From assembly GCF_028890115.1 (NCBI RefSeq), contig NZ_JARCJD010000018.1:28856-92855 (forward strand): a stretch of 64,000 bases of DNA, in the 5' to 3' direction. The notes under the pieces were generated by a model. It was given only the letters and a program-made list of their open reading frames with translations, had not been told where the DNA came from and made no database searches. This document shows, piece by piece, positions 17,812 through 26,261 of this stretch (the first letter of the stretch is position 1; every line of letters starts with the position of its first letter). Both the position numbers and the translations under genes were made by a program. The stretch comes from Phaeobacter sp. QD34_24. Lineage in GTDB: Bacteria; Pseudomonadota; Alphaproteobacteria; Rhodobacterales; Rhodobacteraceae.

Positions 17812-18447
17812 ATGCGTAAGTCGGTGCTGCGTCTGGCGTGTCTCGCGTCAGTCGCGGGAAGTAGCATGATGTTGGCTGGCTGCTCTGAGCAGCCCCAGCC
17901 CAATGCCGACGAGGCGACCCTTCAGCGGGTCGCCTATAGCCATCCTGCTCCGCCTTCGTTGACCCTTTATACGATGGTGAACAATCGCACCGGGGCGGGC
18001 GGGCATACATCCTTGATGGTCAATGCCTCCGAGCGGGTGATCTTTGATCCCGCCGGATCCTTCTATGCCGATGTCGTGCCCGAGCGGAACGACGTGCTTT
18101 ACGGGATCACCCCGGCGGTGGAGCGGGCCTATCGCGGGTCTCACGCGCGCAGCACCCACCATGTGATGGTGCAGGAAATCCCGGTGACGGCAGAGCAGGC
18201 CCAGCTGGCCTACAATCTGGTGGTCAGCAATGGCCGGGTGCCCGGTGCCTATTGCGCCAATGCGACCGCCTCGGTCCTGAAGAAGATCCCCGGCTTCGAG
18301 GATATTCAGGTCACCTTCTACCCGGTGAAACTGGCCGATCAGATCGCCCGGTTGCCCGGCGTGGAAACCAACCGCTACTATGAGAACGACAGCGCCGACC
18401 TGCAGGTGGGCCTTGCGCGCAACAATGCGATCCTGAACGGCGGTTAG
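17812..18447 (+). CDS. Conserved lipoprotein, possibly permuted NlpC/P60-like
   Basis: A 211-residue precursor with a signal peptide and lipobox LAGC (cysteine at about residue 24). The mature region has a His-containing block GAGGHTSLMVN and, about 100 residues later, a Cys block GAYCANATASVL. His-before-Cys order resembles circularly permuted papain-like (YiiX/NlpC-P60) proteins, but without an alignment this is only a suggestion. It follows the cytochrome oxidase subunit IV gene by 14 bp and ends 1 bp before the convergent azlD. Confidence 0.8.
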   Translation: MRKSVLRLACLASVAGSSMMLAGCSEQPQPNADEATLQRVAYSHPAPPSLTLYTMVNNRTGAGGHTSLMVNASERVIFDPAGSFYADVVPERNDVLYGITPAVERAYRGSHARSTHHVMVQEIPVTAEQAQLAYNLVVSNGRVPGAYCANATASVLKKIPGFEDIQVTFYPVKLADQIARLPGVETNRYYENDSADLQVGLARNNAILNGG

Positions 18448-18448
18448 A

Positions 18449-18781
18449 TCAGCCGCTGAAATAAAGCAGCAGAACGAAGGACGCCGCTCCGGTGCCCATC
18501 GCCAGGAGCACGTGTTTGGTGAAATACCCCACTGCCAATGTGATCGCTGCCACCGCCACATGGGGCAGGCTGGGCGTACCGCCCGTCGGCGCGGGCCAGG
18601 CCACCAGCGGGGTGACCAGCGCCGGGATGATGGCCACGGCGGTATAGCGCAGGTGTCGCATCAGCCAGTCCGGCATGGCACGACCGCCGACCAGACCGAT
18701 AAAGGCAAAGCGCAGCAGGTAGCTGCCCACGGCCAGCCCGATGATGACGGTCCACAGCGTTATAGGGTCCAGGGTGTTCAT
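18449..18781 (-). CDS. azlD: AzlD-family branched-chain amino-acid transport subunit
   Basis: A 110-residue inner-membrane protein with about four hydrophobic helices. It contains the family motif LRFAFIGLVGGRAMP near the N-terminus and TPLVAWPAP in the middle. AzlD works with AzlC to export branched-chain amino acids. The ATG at 18781 overlaps azlC by 4 bp, which argues for that start over an upstream in-frame ATG. Confidence 0.93.
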   Translation of the reverse strand: MNTLDPITLWTVIIGLAVGSYLLRFAFIGLVGGRAMPDWLMRHLRYTAVAIIPALVTPLVAWPAPTGGTPSLPHVAVAAITLAVGYFTKHVLLAMGTGAASFVLLLYFSG

Positions 18782-19500
18782 GCGCGGTTCTCTTTCAGGC
18801 GTCGTTCCAGCCACAACTCGGCCTGAGCGCCAGCCATCATGCCCGCAAGGCCCGCAACGATCAGGCCCAGGTTATAGGGCAGGGCGGCGGCGGGCAGGGC
18901 GGTCACCACGGCGACGAAACAGGCTGCCAGATGGGCAGGCGTGCGCAGCATCGGCCCGATCATCGCGAGAAAGGCCAAGGGCAGCACGAAATCCAGTCCC
19001 CAGCTTTCAGGCACCTGCGCGCCGATCAGGGCGCCGATGATCGTGGCCACCATCCAGCCCGGCGCCACCAGCCCGTTGGTGCCAAAGAAATAGGCCATGC
19101 GCTCGGGCACGGACATCTCCGGTTCGCTCTCGAATTTCACGATCGACAGGGCATAGGATTGATCCACCGTGAAATAGGCGGCAATGGCGCGCTGCCAGAG
19201 CGGCGCCGCGCCCAGATAGGGCGTGAGCGAGGCCGAATACATCGCCACCCGCAGGTTCACCGCCAGCGCCGAAATCAGCACGATGAGAATCGGTGCATTC
19301 TCCTGCATCAGCTGCAGGGCGGTAAATTGGGCCGATCCGGCAAAGACCGCCAGCGAGAAGGTCAGTGCCTCAGGGACAATCAGTCCCGCTTCGGCTGCCA
19401 GCACCCCGAACAATAGCCCAAAAGGTCCCGACACCAGGACAAAAGGCGCGCCATCGCGCAGACCTCTCCAAAAGGCTGATTTCACTGTGGTGGTCGCCAT
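18778..19500 (-). CDS. azlC: AzlC-family branched-chain amino-acid exporter
   Basis: A 240-residue inner-membrane permease with about seven helices. Family motifs are PFGLLFGVLA near residue 25, FAGSAQFTALQLM near 55 and ALAVNLRVAMYSASL near 80. It pairs with the downstream azlD by a 4-bp overlap and is divergent from fdhD. Confidence 0.95.
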   Translation of the reverse strand: MATTTVKSAFWRGLRDGAPFVLVSGPFGLLFGVLAAEAGLIVPEALTFSLAVFAGSAQFTALQLMQENAPILIVLISALAVNLRVAMYSASLTPYLGAAPLWQRAIAAYFTVDQSYALSIVKFESEPEMSVPERMAYFFGTNGLVAPGWMVATIIGALIGAQVPESWGLDFVLPLAFLAMIGPMLRTPAHLAACFVAVVTALPAAALPYNLGLIVAGLAGMMAGAQAELWLERRLKENRA

Positions 19501-19587
19501 GTGCCCGTCCTAACTTGTGGCCGTCCTGAAGTGCGCCGCACCAATGGGCTGCCGCACAGGCCTATGGGGGATCGGGGAGGTTTGCAA

Positions 19588-20469
19588 TTGGCAAAAGCCA
19601 AAGAACACGAAGACTATATCATCGCGCCTGCGCCGCAGAACGCGCGGCTGACCCGTGCCGTGACCGGCGTTGACCACACCGGCGCCACCAGCGAGATTTC
19701 CGTGGTCGAGGAGCGCCCGCTCACCATCTACCTGAACCGGCAGGAAATCGTCACCGCGATGACCATCGGGGATTATCCGGAATACCTGGCGCTCGGCTTT
19801 CTGCGCAATCAGGGCATGCTGCGTGACGACGATGTGATCACCCGCGTCGATTTCGATGAAGAGCTGGAAACCGTGGTGGTGCGCACCGAGGTGGAGACCT
19901 CCTACGAGGAAAAGCTGCAGAAGAAGACCCGCACCTCGGGCTGCGCTGTGGGCACCGTCTTTGGCGACATGATGGAGGGGCTGGAGGATGTGCGCCTGCC
20001 CGCCACCCCCGTGCGTACCTCCTGGCTTTATGCGCTGGCGCATAAGATCAACCGCACCCCGTCGCTCTATCTGGAGGCAGGCGCGATCCACGGCACGGTG
20101 CTGTGTCACCAGGATCGCCCGCTGGTCTATATGGAGGACGTGGGCCGCCACAACGCGGTGGACAAGATCGCGGGCTGGATGCTGTCCACCGGCAGCGATC
20201 CGTCGGACAAGATCCTCTACACCACCGGGCGGCTGACCTCGGAGATGGTGATCAAGACGGCGATGATGGGCATTCCGGTGTTGGTCTCCCGCTCGGGCTT
20301 TACCGCCTGGGGGGTAGAGATCGCCCGCGAGCTGGGCCTCACCCTCATTGGCCGGATGCGCGGCCAGCGGTTCATCTGCCTGTCTGGCGAGGACAGGCTG
20401 GAGCGTGACGTGGATCCCGCAGCGATGCCGCAGGAAGACAAAAAACATCGCAGGAAGAGCGCGGGATGA
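19588..20469 (+). CDS. fdhD: Formate dehydrogenase accessory sulfurtransferase FdhD
   Basis: Delivers sulfur to the molybdenum cofactor of formate dehydrogenase. About 293 residues from a TTG start at 19588, preceded by GGGGAGG with 7-base spacing; in-frame ATG (19564) and GTG (19501) starts upstream lack such a site. Core motifs are LTIYLNRQEIVTAMTIGDYPEYLALGFLRNQG, VYMEDVGRHNAVDKIAGW and LYTTGRLTSEMVIK. The cysteine loop reads TRTSGCAVGT, with only one cysteine (C119) where E. coli has a CxxC. It leads the molybdenum-cofactor run. Confidence 0.93.
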   Translation: MAKAKEHEDYIIAPAPQNARLTRAVTGVDHTGATSEISVVEERPLTIYLNRQEIVTAMTIGDYPEYLALGFLRNQGMLRDDDVITRVDFDEELETVVVRTEVETSYEEKLQKKTRTSGCAVGTVFGDMMEGLEDVRLPATPVRTSWLYALAHKINRTPSLYLEAGAIHGTVLCHQDRPLVYMEDVGRHNAVDKIAGWMLSTGSDPSDKILYTTGRLTSEMVIKTAMMGIPVLVSRSGFTAWGVEIARELGLTLIGRMRGQRFICLSGEDRLERDVDPAAMPQEDKKHRRKSAG

Positions 20470-20507
20470 GTGCAACGACAGGGCAGGGACCGTCCGCGGG
20501 CGGAAGC

Positions 20508-20545
20508 GAAGCGCCCGCCCATGGGGGGCGGACGGGCGCTGCCCG
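20508..20545 (+). repeat. GCGCCCG...CGGGCGCTGCCC palindromic repeat, copy 1
   Basis: An inverted repeat in the fdhD-mobA gap. AGCGCCCG at 20510-20517 pairs with CGGGCGCT at 20533-20540, with a CCGCCC/GGGCGG inner stem. The same outer arms and GCTGCCC tail recur at 54536 and 59305. Confidence 0.6.
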
Positions 20546-20581
20546 GCCTGTCGTCCGAACAAGATGGAAGAGGACACCGGC

Positions 20582-21217
20582 ATGACCAAACCCCTCGGCG
20601 TGATCCTTGCTGGCGGTCTGGCCACCCGTATGGGCGGTGGTGACAAGGGGCTCTTGCACATCGGCGGGCATAGCCTTCTGTCCCGCGTGATCGATCGGCT
20701 GTCGCCGCAGGTGGCGGGCGTCGCGCTCAATGCCAATGGCGACCCGGACCGCTTTGCCGATCTCGGTCTGCCGGTGGTGGCCGACAGCATCGAAGGCTTT
20801 GCCGGGCCACTGGCGGGCGTGTTGGCCGGGCTCGACTGGGCCGCCGAACAAGGCGCCGAAGCCATCGTGACCGCCGCCGCCGATACGCCCTTCTTTCCGA
20901 CCGATCTGGTGGAGCGGCTGGTCGCGGCCTCGGCGGGGCAGGCGTATCCGCTGGTGCTGGCGACCACGCCGCGCACCGGGGAGGAGCTGAAATCCGGCGG
21001 GCGCAGCCGCGTCAATCGCCACCCCACATTCGGCCTTTGGCCGGTGGCGCTGCGCGATGATCTGCGCGCGGCGCTCAATGACGGTCTGCGCAAGGTTGTC
21101 TTGTGGACCGATGCCCACGGCGGGCGCGAGGCGCTGTTTGACGCCGACCCTTTTGATCCCTTTTTCAACGTGAACACGCCCGAGGATCTGGCGCGTGCGG
21201 AAAGATTGCTGACATGA
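20582..21217 (+). CDS. mobA: Molybdenum cofactor guanylyltransferase MobA
   Basis: Transfers GMP from GTP to Mo-molybdopterin, giving the MGD cofactor used by DMSO-reductase-family enzymes. 211 residues with the nucleotide-binding start VILAGGLATRMGGGDKGLL, then GPLAGVLAGLDWA and AAADTPFFP, and a C-terminal FFNVNTPEDL. The ATG at 20582 is chosen from the glycine-rich motif position; an ATG at 20564 is an alternative adding 6 residues. It overlaps mobB by 4 bp. Confidence 0.96.
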   Translation: MTKPLGVILAGGLATRMGGGDKGLLHIGGHSLLSRVIDRLSPQVAGVALNANGDPDRFADLGLPVVADSIEGFAGPLAGVLAGLDWAAEQGAEAIVTAAADTPFFPTDLVERLVAASAGQAYPLVLATTPRTGEELKSGGRSRVNRHPTFGLWPVALRDDLRAALNDGLRKVVLWTDAHGGREALFDADPFDPFFNVNTPEDLARAERLLT

Positions 21218-21705
21218 AGATTTACGGAGTGACCGGCTGGAAGAACGCCGGAAAAACAGGCCTGATGGAGCGCCTGGTGGCCGAATTCTGTGCCCGCGGC
21301 CTGACGGTTTCCACCCTGAAACATGCCCATCACAGCACCGAGGTGGACCGGCCCGGCACCGACAGTCACCGCCACCGCGAAGCGGGTGCCTCGGAGGTGC
21401 TCTTGGCCTCGCCCAACCGGGTTGCGATCATGCAGGAGCTGCGCGGCGCGCCGGAACCTTCGTTCACCGAGCTCTTGTCCCGGATGCGCCCCGTCGATCT
21501 GGTGCTGGTCGAAGGCTTCAAGCGCGAGCCGCACCCCAAGATCGAAGCCTATCGCACCAGTGCGGGCAACCCGCTGATCGCTCCCGGTGATCCTACGATC
21601 CGGGCTGTGGCCGCTGATATCTCCCTTGATCTGGACCGGCCTGTCTTCGACCTGGATGACACAGGCGCGATTGCCGATTTCATCGCCGGTGAACTGGGCT
21701 TGTGA
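21214..21705 (+). CDS. mobB: Molybdopterin-guanine dinucleotide biosynthesis adaptor MobB
   Basis: A 163-residue P-loop GTPase that assists MobA. The Walker A GWKNAGKTGLMERL is at about 8-21. The family motifs STLKHAHH and DRPGTDSHRHREAGA follow, then VDLVLVEGFKREPHPKIEAYR. Both ends overlap neighbours by 4 bp (mobA upstream; the GTG-start gene downstream), which marks it as mid-operon. Confidence 0.95.
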   Translation: MKIYGVTGWKNAGKTGLMERLVAEFCARGLTVSTLKHAHHSTEVDRPGTDSHRHREAGASEVLLASPNRVAIMQELRGAPEPSFTELLSRMRPVDLVLVEGFKREPHPKIEAYRTSAGNPLIAPGDPTIRAVAADISLDLDRPVFDLDDTGAIADFIAGELGL

Positions 21706-22514
21706 CGGGGTTTGATACCTTCGCGATGGTGGATTGGTCCGGCGGCAACGATACCGGAGCCGCCCCGGGCAAGGATGCCATCTGGGCCTGTGCGGCCAAT
21801 TCCGGGGGCGCTGACGACCCTCGGTATTTTCGCAACCGCCAGCTGGTCGAGGACTGGCTGTGCGATCGTATCGAAACTGCACTGCATCTCAACGAGCGGC
21901 TCTGCCTGGGCTTTGATTTCCCCTTTGCCTATCCGGCGGGCTTTGCCAAGGCCCTGACCGGGCAGACGGATCCGCTGGCCCTGTGGGACTGGTTCGAGGC
22001 GCGGATCGAGGATGCGCCGGGGGCCAACAACCGCTTTGATATCGCAGGTGAGATCAATCGCCGCTTTGGCGGGCAGGGGCCGTTCTGGGGCAATGGGCTG
22101 AAGCACGACATAGACGGGCTGCCGCGCACCAAGCGCAGCTACCGAAACCCCTTTGCCGAGCGGCGCCGGGTGGAACAGGTGACACGGGGAACCTCCACCT
22201 GCTGGCAGATGTCCGGGGCCGGATCCGTGGGTGGCCAGGTGATGATGGGGCTGCCTGTCCTGGCCCGTCTGCGCCGCCGCTTTGCGGGCCATGTCGCTGC
22301 CTGGCCTTTCGAGCCTTTGGACAGCCCCGTGGCCCTGGTCGAGATCTGGCCATCCCTGACGGTTTCAAAGGCGCCGGATCATTGGATCAAGGATGCCTGG
22401 CAGGTGCAGCAGGTGGCACTGGAACTCGCCCGCCGCCCTGTGGCAGAACTGAACCGGATGCTTGATGTCACAGCGCCCGAAGAGGGCTGGATCCTGGGAG
22501 TGGAGCCGATATGA
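21702..22514 (+). CDS. Unknown protein in the molybdenum-cofactor operon
   Basis: A 270-residue protein starting with GTG overlapped by the mobB stop, and overlapping moeA by 4 bp at its end. The N-terminal FAMVDWSGGNDTG, then LCLGFDFPFAYPAGFA and, late, PVALVEIWPSLTV, suggest an RNase-H-like alpha/beta fold with conserved acidic residues (D10, D-F-P, E-I-W-P). I do not recognise a characterised family. The tight embedding between mobB and moeA suggests a role in or near bis-MGD synthesis or use, but no catalytic function can be claimed. Confidence 0.85.
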   Translation: MTGFDTFAMVDWSGGNDTGAAPGKDAIWACAANSGGADDPRYFRNRQLVEDWLCDRIETALHLNERLCLGFDFPFAYPAGFAKALTGQTDPLALWDWFEARIEDAPGANNRFDIAGEINRRFGGQGPFWGNGLKHDIDGLPRTKRSYRNPFAERRRVEQVTRGTSTCWQMSGAGSVGGQVMMGLPVLARLRRRFAGHVAAWPFEPLDSPVALVEIWPSLTVSKAPDHWIKDAWQVQQVALELARRPVAELNRMLDVTAPEEGWILGVEPI

Positions 22515-23767
22515 CCTTGAAACCGCCCCCCTTGCGGGATGATTGCTTCGCCCTGCCGGCCGGGGTGCAGTGGACCCCTGTGGACGAGGCGCTGTCCCTG
22601 CTGCGCGAGCGGTTGCAGCCGGTCACCGGCGAAGAGATCCTGTCGCTGGATCAGGCGGTGGGCCGGGTACTGGCACAGGATGTGGTGGCGCGGCGTTCGA
22701 ACCCGCCGCAACCCAATACGGCCGTCGATGGCTACGGATTTGCCGGCCCCGTGCCCGAGGGCGCCCAGGTGATGGACCTCGTGGATGGCCGGGCCGCCGC
22801 GGGCGTGCCCTATGCGGGGGCGGTTCCTGCAGGCCAGGCGATCCGTATCCTGACTGGCGCCGCCCTGCCCGAAGGGGTCGATACGGTGATCCTGGAAGAA
22901 GATGTCACCAGCGACGGGCGGCAGGTCGCCTTTCATGGTCCTTTGAAGCAGGGCGCCAACACCCGCCGCGCTGGCGAGGATGTGGCGGCGGGCGATGTAA
23001 TCCTGCCTGCGGGCCGGGTGGTGACACCGGCCGATCTGGCTCTGGCGGCCGCGACGGGCCTTGCGGAGTTGCCTCTGCGCAAGGCGTTGCGTGTCGGCGT
23101 TCTTTCCACCGGGGACGAGCTGCGCGAGGCGGGGGAGGCCGCCGGGCTGGGTCAGATCTATGATGCCAACCGCCCCATGCTCTTGGCGCTGCTGGGGCAG
23201 ATGGGGGTGGTGCCGGTCGATCTGGGGCGTGTCGGCGATGATCGCGCCGCTCTGCGGGCCCGCCTGGATGCGGCCTCGGATCAGGCTGATCTGATCCTCA
23301 CCAGTGGCGGCGCCTCGGCGGGGGATGAGGATCATGTCTCGGCGCTGCTGCGCGAGGCGGGCGCCATGCAGGAGTGGCGTATCGCCCTGAAGCCCGGTCG
23401 CCCGCTGGCGCTGGGGCTGTGGCAGGGGGTGCCGGTCTTCGGCCTGCCGGGCAATCCGGTCGCGGCGCTGGTCTGCACGCTGATCTTTGCGCGCCCCGCC
23501 ATGGGGCTGCTGGCGGGCGCCGGATGGCAGGAACCGCAAGGTTTCGAGGTGCCTGCGGGTTTTGAGAAGCGCAAGAAACCGGGGCGGCGGGAGTACCTGC
23601 GTGCCCGGATTCGCGATGGCCGCGCGGAGGTGTTCAAATCCGAAGGTTCCGGACGGATCAGCGGTCTCAGTTGGGCCGAGGGGCTGGTGGAGATCGGCGA
23701 TGGGGCGGCCCATATCCGGCCCGATGATCCGGTGCGCTTCCTCCCCTATGGCAGTTTTGCCCTCTAG
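22511..23767 (+). CDS. moeA: Molybdopterin molybdotransferase MoeA
   Basis: Inserts molybdate into adenylated molybdopterin. 418 residues. The N-terminal region has SLDQAVGRVLAQDVVA and NTAVDGYGFAGP, then the MoCF-binding domain with LSTGDELREAG, GQIYDANRPMLLALL and ILTSGGASAGDEDHV, then VFGLPGNPVAALVC. A C-terminal domain (GRREYLRARI...) completes the normal architecture. It is the last gene of the fdhD-mobA-mobB-unknown operon. Confidence 0.96.
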   Translation: MTLKPPPLRDDCFALPAGVQWTPVDEALSLLRERLQPVTGEEILSLDQAVGRVLAQDVVARRSNPPQPNTAVDGYGFAGPVPEGAQVMDLVDGRAAAGVPYAGAVPAGQAIRILTGAALPEGVDTVILEEDVTSDGRQVAFHGPLKQGANTRRAGEDVAAGDVILPAGRVVTPADLALAAATGLAELPLRKALRVGVLSTGDELREAGEAAGLGQIYDANRPMLLALLGQMGVVPVDLGRVGDDRAALRARLDAASDQADLILTSGGASAGDEDHVSALLREAGAMQEWRIALKPGRPLALGLWQGVPVFGLPGNPVAALVCTLIFARPAMGLLAGAGWQEPQGFEVPAGFEKRKKPGRREYLRARIRDGRAEVFKSEGSGRISGLSWAEGLVEIGDGAAHIRPDDPVRFLPYGSFAL

Positions 23768-23783
23768 AGAGCGGTGTCCGTTT

Positions 23784-23910
23784 GGCGGGGCGCTCCCGCC
23801 CGTTCAGTTTCATTGCAGGCAATGATCTTCACGGTTGGGCCGGGCGCCCTGCGGTGCAGGGCGTGGGACGGTTGCAGCCGCGCCGCGCATCGCGCGGCGC
23901 CGGGCCCAAC
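23784..23910. repeat. Composite palindromic repeat region, copy C
   Basis: Three hairpins lie in the moeA downstream gap. The first is GGCGGG-GCGCT-CCCGCC (23784-23800), a possible terminator stem. The second is CGCCCTGC-GGT-GCAGGGCG (23845-23863), preceded by TTGGGCC (23835). The third is the CCGCGCCGCGC/GCGCGGCGCC palindrome (23872-23910) ending in GGGCCCAA. The two tags face each other, so 23834-23910 has inverted ends (14 of 15 bases match). Confidence 0.65.
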
Positions 23911-24002
23911 GGGAGAGCGGCAATCACCTGATTGCTGCGATCCGGGCGGGAGCCTGCCGATTGTCGGCAAGACGCCTATGTCGGCGATTGCGGTGAAAAG
24001 GT

Positions 24003-25025
24003 TCAGTCGAAGGTGCCCGCGACACGGCCCACCAGCATGAAGGCGCGGGCGGTGCGGGTGTCGCCAAGGGCCGAGATCTCGCTATCGCTGGCCTCGCTCT
24101 CGAATTCGGTGAACATCTGGTCAAAGCGGCGCAGGAAGTGATGCGCCGCATCGCGGAAAATCGGGTCCTGCTTCATTCGGGCCGCCGTCAGCGCCAGCGA
24201 GGTCCGGTCCCGGATGCCGCCAAGGGCCGCCACTGCCCGGCCACGGGCGCCCTGCGCGAACTGGCGCCAGATCTCGGGGCGGGCCATGTCGGGGCGCAGG
24301 TCATCCATGTAGATGCCGTCCTGGCTGAGCAGGGTCAGCACGTCCTGCGCGGCCTGAATGACCTGGGCCGCCTTGCGATCCCTGAGCGCGGCGCGCAGGG
24401 CGGAGAACCCTTCTTCGTCCTCGGCGGTTTCCGGGAAATTGAGCGCGCGGATGAATTGGTCCAAGGCCAGCGGCGGGCTCATCTCGTCCGAGGGCGTGCC
24501 AAGCGCCAGCGTGCCCTGATCGGCGGCGGCCATCTGAGCGGCTTCGGCGGGGATCGCCGGGCGCGGGGCGCTGCGGCGGCTGCTCTGGAAGGTGGCCAGC
24601 GCGCTTTCGGTCTTGCGCGTCGCCTCGGCGATTTCCTCAAGCTTCTTGGCCACCGAGGGCTCTGCCACCGCCGAGGCCTGTTGCGCGTGGGTCAGGTAGC
24701 TGTGGCGCAACCCGTCGATGGCCGAGTGCAGGCGCTGGGTCTCGGCGCGGATGATCCGCACCGAGCGCAGCAGCATGGCCCCCACCCACACAAGAGCCAC
24801 CGGCAGGACCACCGCCAGCGCGCCCAGCACCCAGTTGGTCCAGGCGGCGATGCCCGCGCCATCTTGCGGGATCAGCAGGTAGGCCGCCAGTGCAGCCAGA
24901 AGCCACAGCACCGCCAGCAGGATGGCGATCGTCTCGGCGCCGCCAAGGGCCGGGGGCGCCGATTGCTCCAGCGTGCCAAAAGACTGGCCGGTGGCGGGTT
25001 TCTTGCTGGGATCCTGTGCGGTCAT
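24003..25025 (-). CDS. Membrane protein with two N-terminal helices, unknown function
   Basis: A 340-residue protein. A polar N-terminus of about 28 residues is followed by two transmembrane segments (about 31-52 and 60-84), then a basic/helical stretch likely to be coiled coil (LRSVRIIRAETQRLHSAIDG, EEIAEATRKTESALATFQSS) and a C-terminal helical domain to residue 340. Nothing catalytic is seen. It lies 20 bp downstream of greA on the same strand. I know no function. Confidence 0.82.
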   Translation of the reverse strand: MTAQDPSKKPATGQSFGTLEQSAPPALGGAETIAILLAVLWLLAALAAYLLIPQDGAGIAAWTNWVLGALAVVLPVALVWVGAMLLRSVRIIRAETQRLHSAIDGLRHSYLTHAQQASAVAEPSVAKKLEEIAEATRKTESALATFQSSRRSAPRPAIPAEAAQMAAADQGTLALGTPSDEMSPPLALDQFIRALNFPETAEDEEGFSALRAALRDRKAAQVIQAAQDVLTLLSQDGIYMDDLRPDMARPEIWRQFAQGARGRAVAALGGIRDRTSLALTAARMKQDPIFRDAAHHFLRRFDQMFTEFESEASDSEISALGDTRTARAFMLVGRVAGTFD

Positions 25026-25045
25026 GGCGGGCAGGGGCTCCCTTG

Positions 25046-25516
25046 TCAGGAATAGACGATACTCAAAATCTCATAGGCACGCTCTCCGCCGGGAGTGCGC
25101 ACCTCCACACTGTCGCCTTCGTCCTTGCCGATCAAGGCCCGGGCAATGGGGGATTTGATATTCAGGAGGCCTGCCTCGATATTGGCCTCATGTTCGCCCA
25201 CGATCTGCCAGGTCTTCTCCTCGTCGGTGTCCTCGTCCACCACGGTGACCTTGGCGCCGAATTTCACCGCTCCCGACAGTTTCGCGGGGTCGATCACATC
25301 GGCAAGGCTGATGATCCCTTCCAACTCCTTGATGCGACCCTCGATGAAGGACTGTTTCTCGCGCGCCGAATGGTATTCGGCATTCTCCGACAGGTCGCCC
25401 AGTTCACGGGCTTCGGCGATGGCCTGGATGATGGCCGGGCGTTCGACGGATTTCAGGTTTTTCAATTCCGCTTCGAGGGCCTGAAAGCCCCTGGGCGTCA
25501 TCGGGATCTTTTCCAT
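25046..25516 (-). CDS. greA: Transcription elongation factor GreA
   Basis: Stimulates transcript cleavage by backtracked RNA polymerase. A 156-residue protein with an N-terminal coiled coil whose tip carries acidic residues ([20 protein letters not shown], about 36-55). A C-terminal FKBP-like domain follows ([20 protein letters not shown], then [18 protein letters not shown]). Length and motifs are normal. A long upstream gap (to 25709) could hold its promoter. Confidence 0.97.
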   Translation of the reverse strand: MEKIPMTPRGFQALEAELKNLKSVERPAIIQAIAEARELGDLSENAEYHSAREKQSFIEGRIKELEGIISLADVIDPAKLSGAVKFGAKVTVVDEDTDEEKTWQIVGEHEANIEAGLLNIKSPIARALIGKDEGDSVEVRTPGGERAYEILSIVYS

Positions 25517-25708
25517 GGTCTGGTCCGCTTTCGTCTGGTCGTTCGTTGTTTATGGTTCTTGTCTTTTGAACGTCGCAGCCCCGCCGCTGGTGCGACGGGG
25601 CATCGGCTCGTGCTGGCAATTACCTGACCCAATCGCGGGACCAAATGCAAGAGGGACCAGGGGCAGCGGGCGATGTTTTGCTGCCTGCACCGAGACTTGA
25701 CGCCTGAT
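25517..25708. other. Gap upstream of greA
   Basis: No supported ORF, RNA or clear repeat was seen here. It is presumably the greA leader/promoter region. Confidence 0.4.
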
Positions 25709-25849
25709 TCAGCGCTTCGGCAGGCGCCGGTGCGGCAGCGTGTCCGGCACCAGGACATGGGTTTCGATCCGCCAGAAACGGGCTTCCTCGTGCCCTTTTA
25801 CGCGGGCTGTGGGCGCGCGCCACGCGTCCAGGTCCATCAACTCAATCAT
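25709..25849 (-). CDS. Small 46-residue protein overlapping the VOC gene end
   Basis: An ORF encoding MIELMDLDAWRAPTARVKGH, EEARFWRIETHVLVPDTLPH and RRLPKR. Its ATG lies inside the last codons of the VOC gene (8-bp overlap, CAATATGATTGAG), which suggests coupled translation. Codon use is GC-rich at third positions as in its neighbours. I do not recognise a family. It could be spurious, since GC-rich DNA yields chance ORFs, but the overlap and composition favour a real gene. Confidence 0.45.
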   Translation of the reverse strand: MIELMDLDAWRAPTARVKGHEEARFWRIETHVLVPDTLPHRRLPKR

Positions 25850-26222
25850 ATTGAACAAGCTCATATTCCACTCCTTCATTGTCCAGGAAATAGAAGCGCC
25901 GACCGGGTTCGTAATCGGCGTGGTTGATCGGGGTGAAGCCCGCCTCCTTCACCGCCTCCTCGGCACGGTCCAGATCATCGACGGTCAGTGCCAGGTGGTT
26001 GAGCGCGCCCTTGTTGGCGTAGCGGGGCAGCGGCTCTTTCAGATCCTCGGGGGGGGAATAGAGCGCCATGTAGCTGTCCTTGGATCCGACGTGGACCGCA
26101 TAGCCGCCATGGATCGCGGGGCCCTCCCAGCGGATGTGCCAGCCAAATACCTTTTCCATCCAGGCGGCAGTGGCATGGGGGTCGGCGACGCAGACGTTGG
26201 CGTGTTCAAGAATGGCGGTCAT
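25842..26222 (-). CDS. VOC-family (glyoxalase/dioxygenase-fold) protein
   Basis: A 126-residue single-domain vicinal oxygen chelate protein with two beta-alpha-beta-beta-beta modules: HANVCVADPHATAAWMEKVF at the start and NHLALTVDDLDRAEEAVKEAG in the middle, ending FYFLDNEGVEYELVQYD. The metal ligands implied are H8, H73 and E121 (approximate). The substrate is unknown. It is divergent from soxR across 94 bp that hold an 18-bp dyad, so it is a likely SoxR target. Confidence 0.9.
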   Translation of the reverse strand: MTAILEHANVCVADPHATAAWMEKVFGWHIRWEGPAIHGGYAVHVGSKDSYMALYSPPEDLKEPLPRYANKGALNHLALTVDDLDRAEEAVKEAGFTPINHADYEPGRRFYFLDNEGVEYELVQYD

Positions 26223-26261
26223 GTCGAATCTCCTTTGCTATCCAGTGATCCCGGTGTAATT

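Noticed and set aside
19510..21882. 790-codon minus-strand ORF across fdhD-mobA-mobB
   Set aside because: It opposes three clear enzymes and its translation is Arg/Pro/His-rich with no motif, as expected for antisense open frames in GC-rich DNA.
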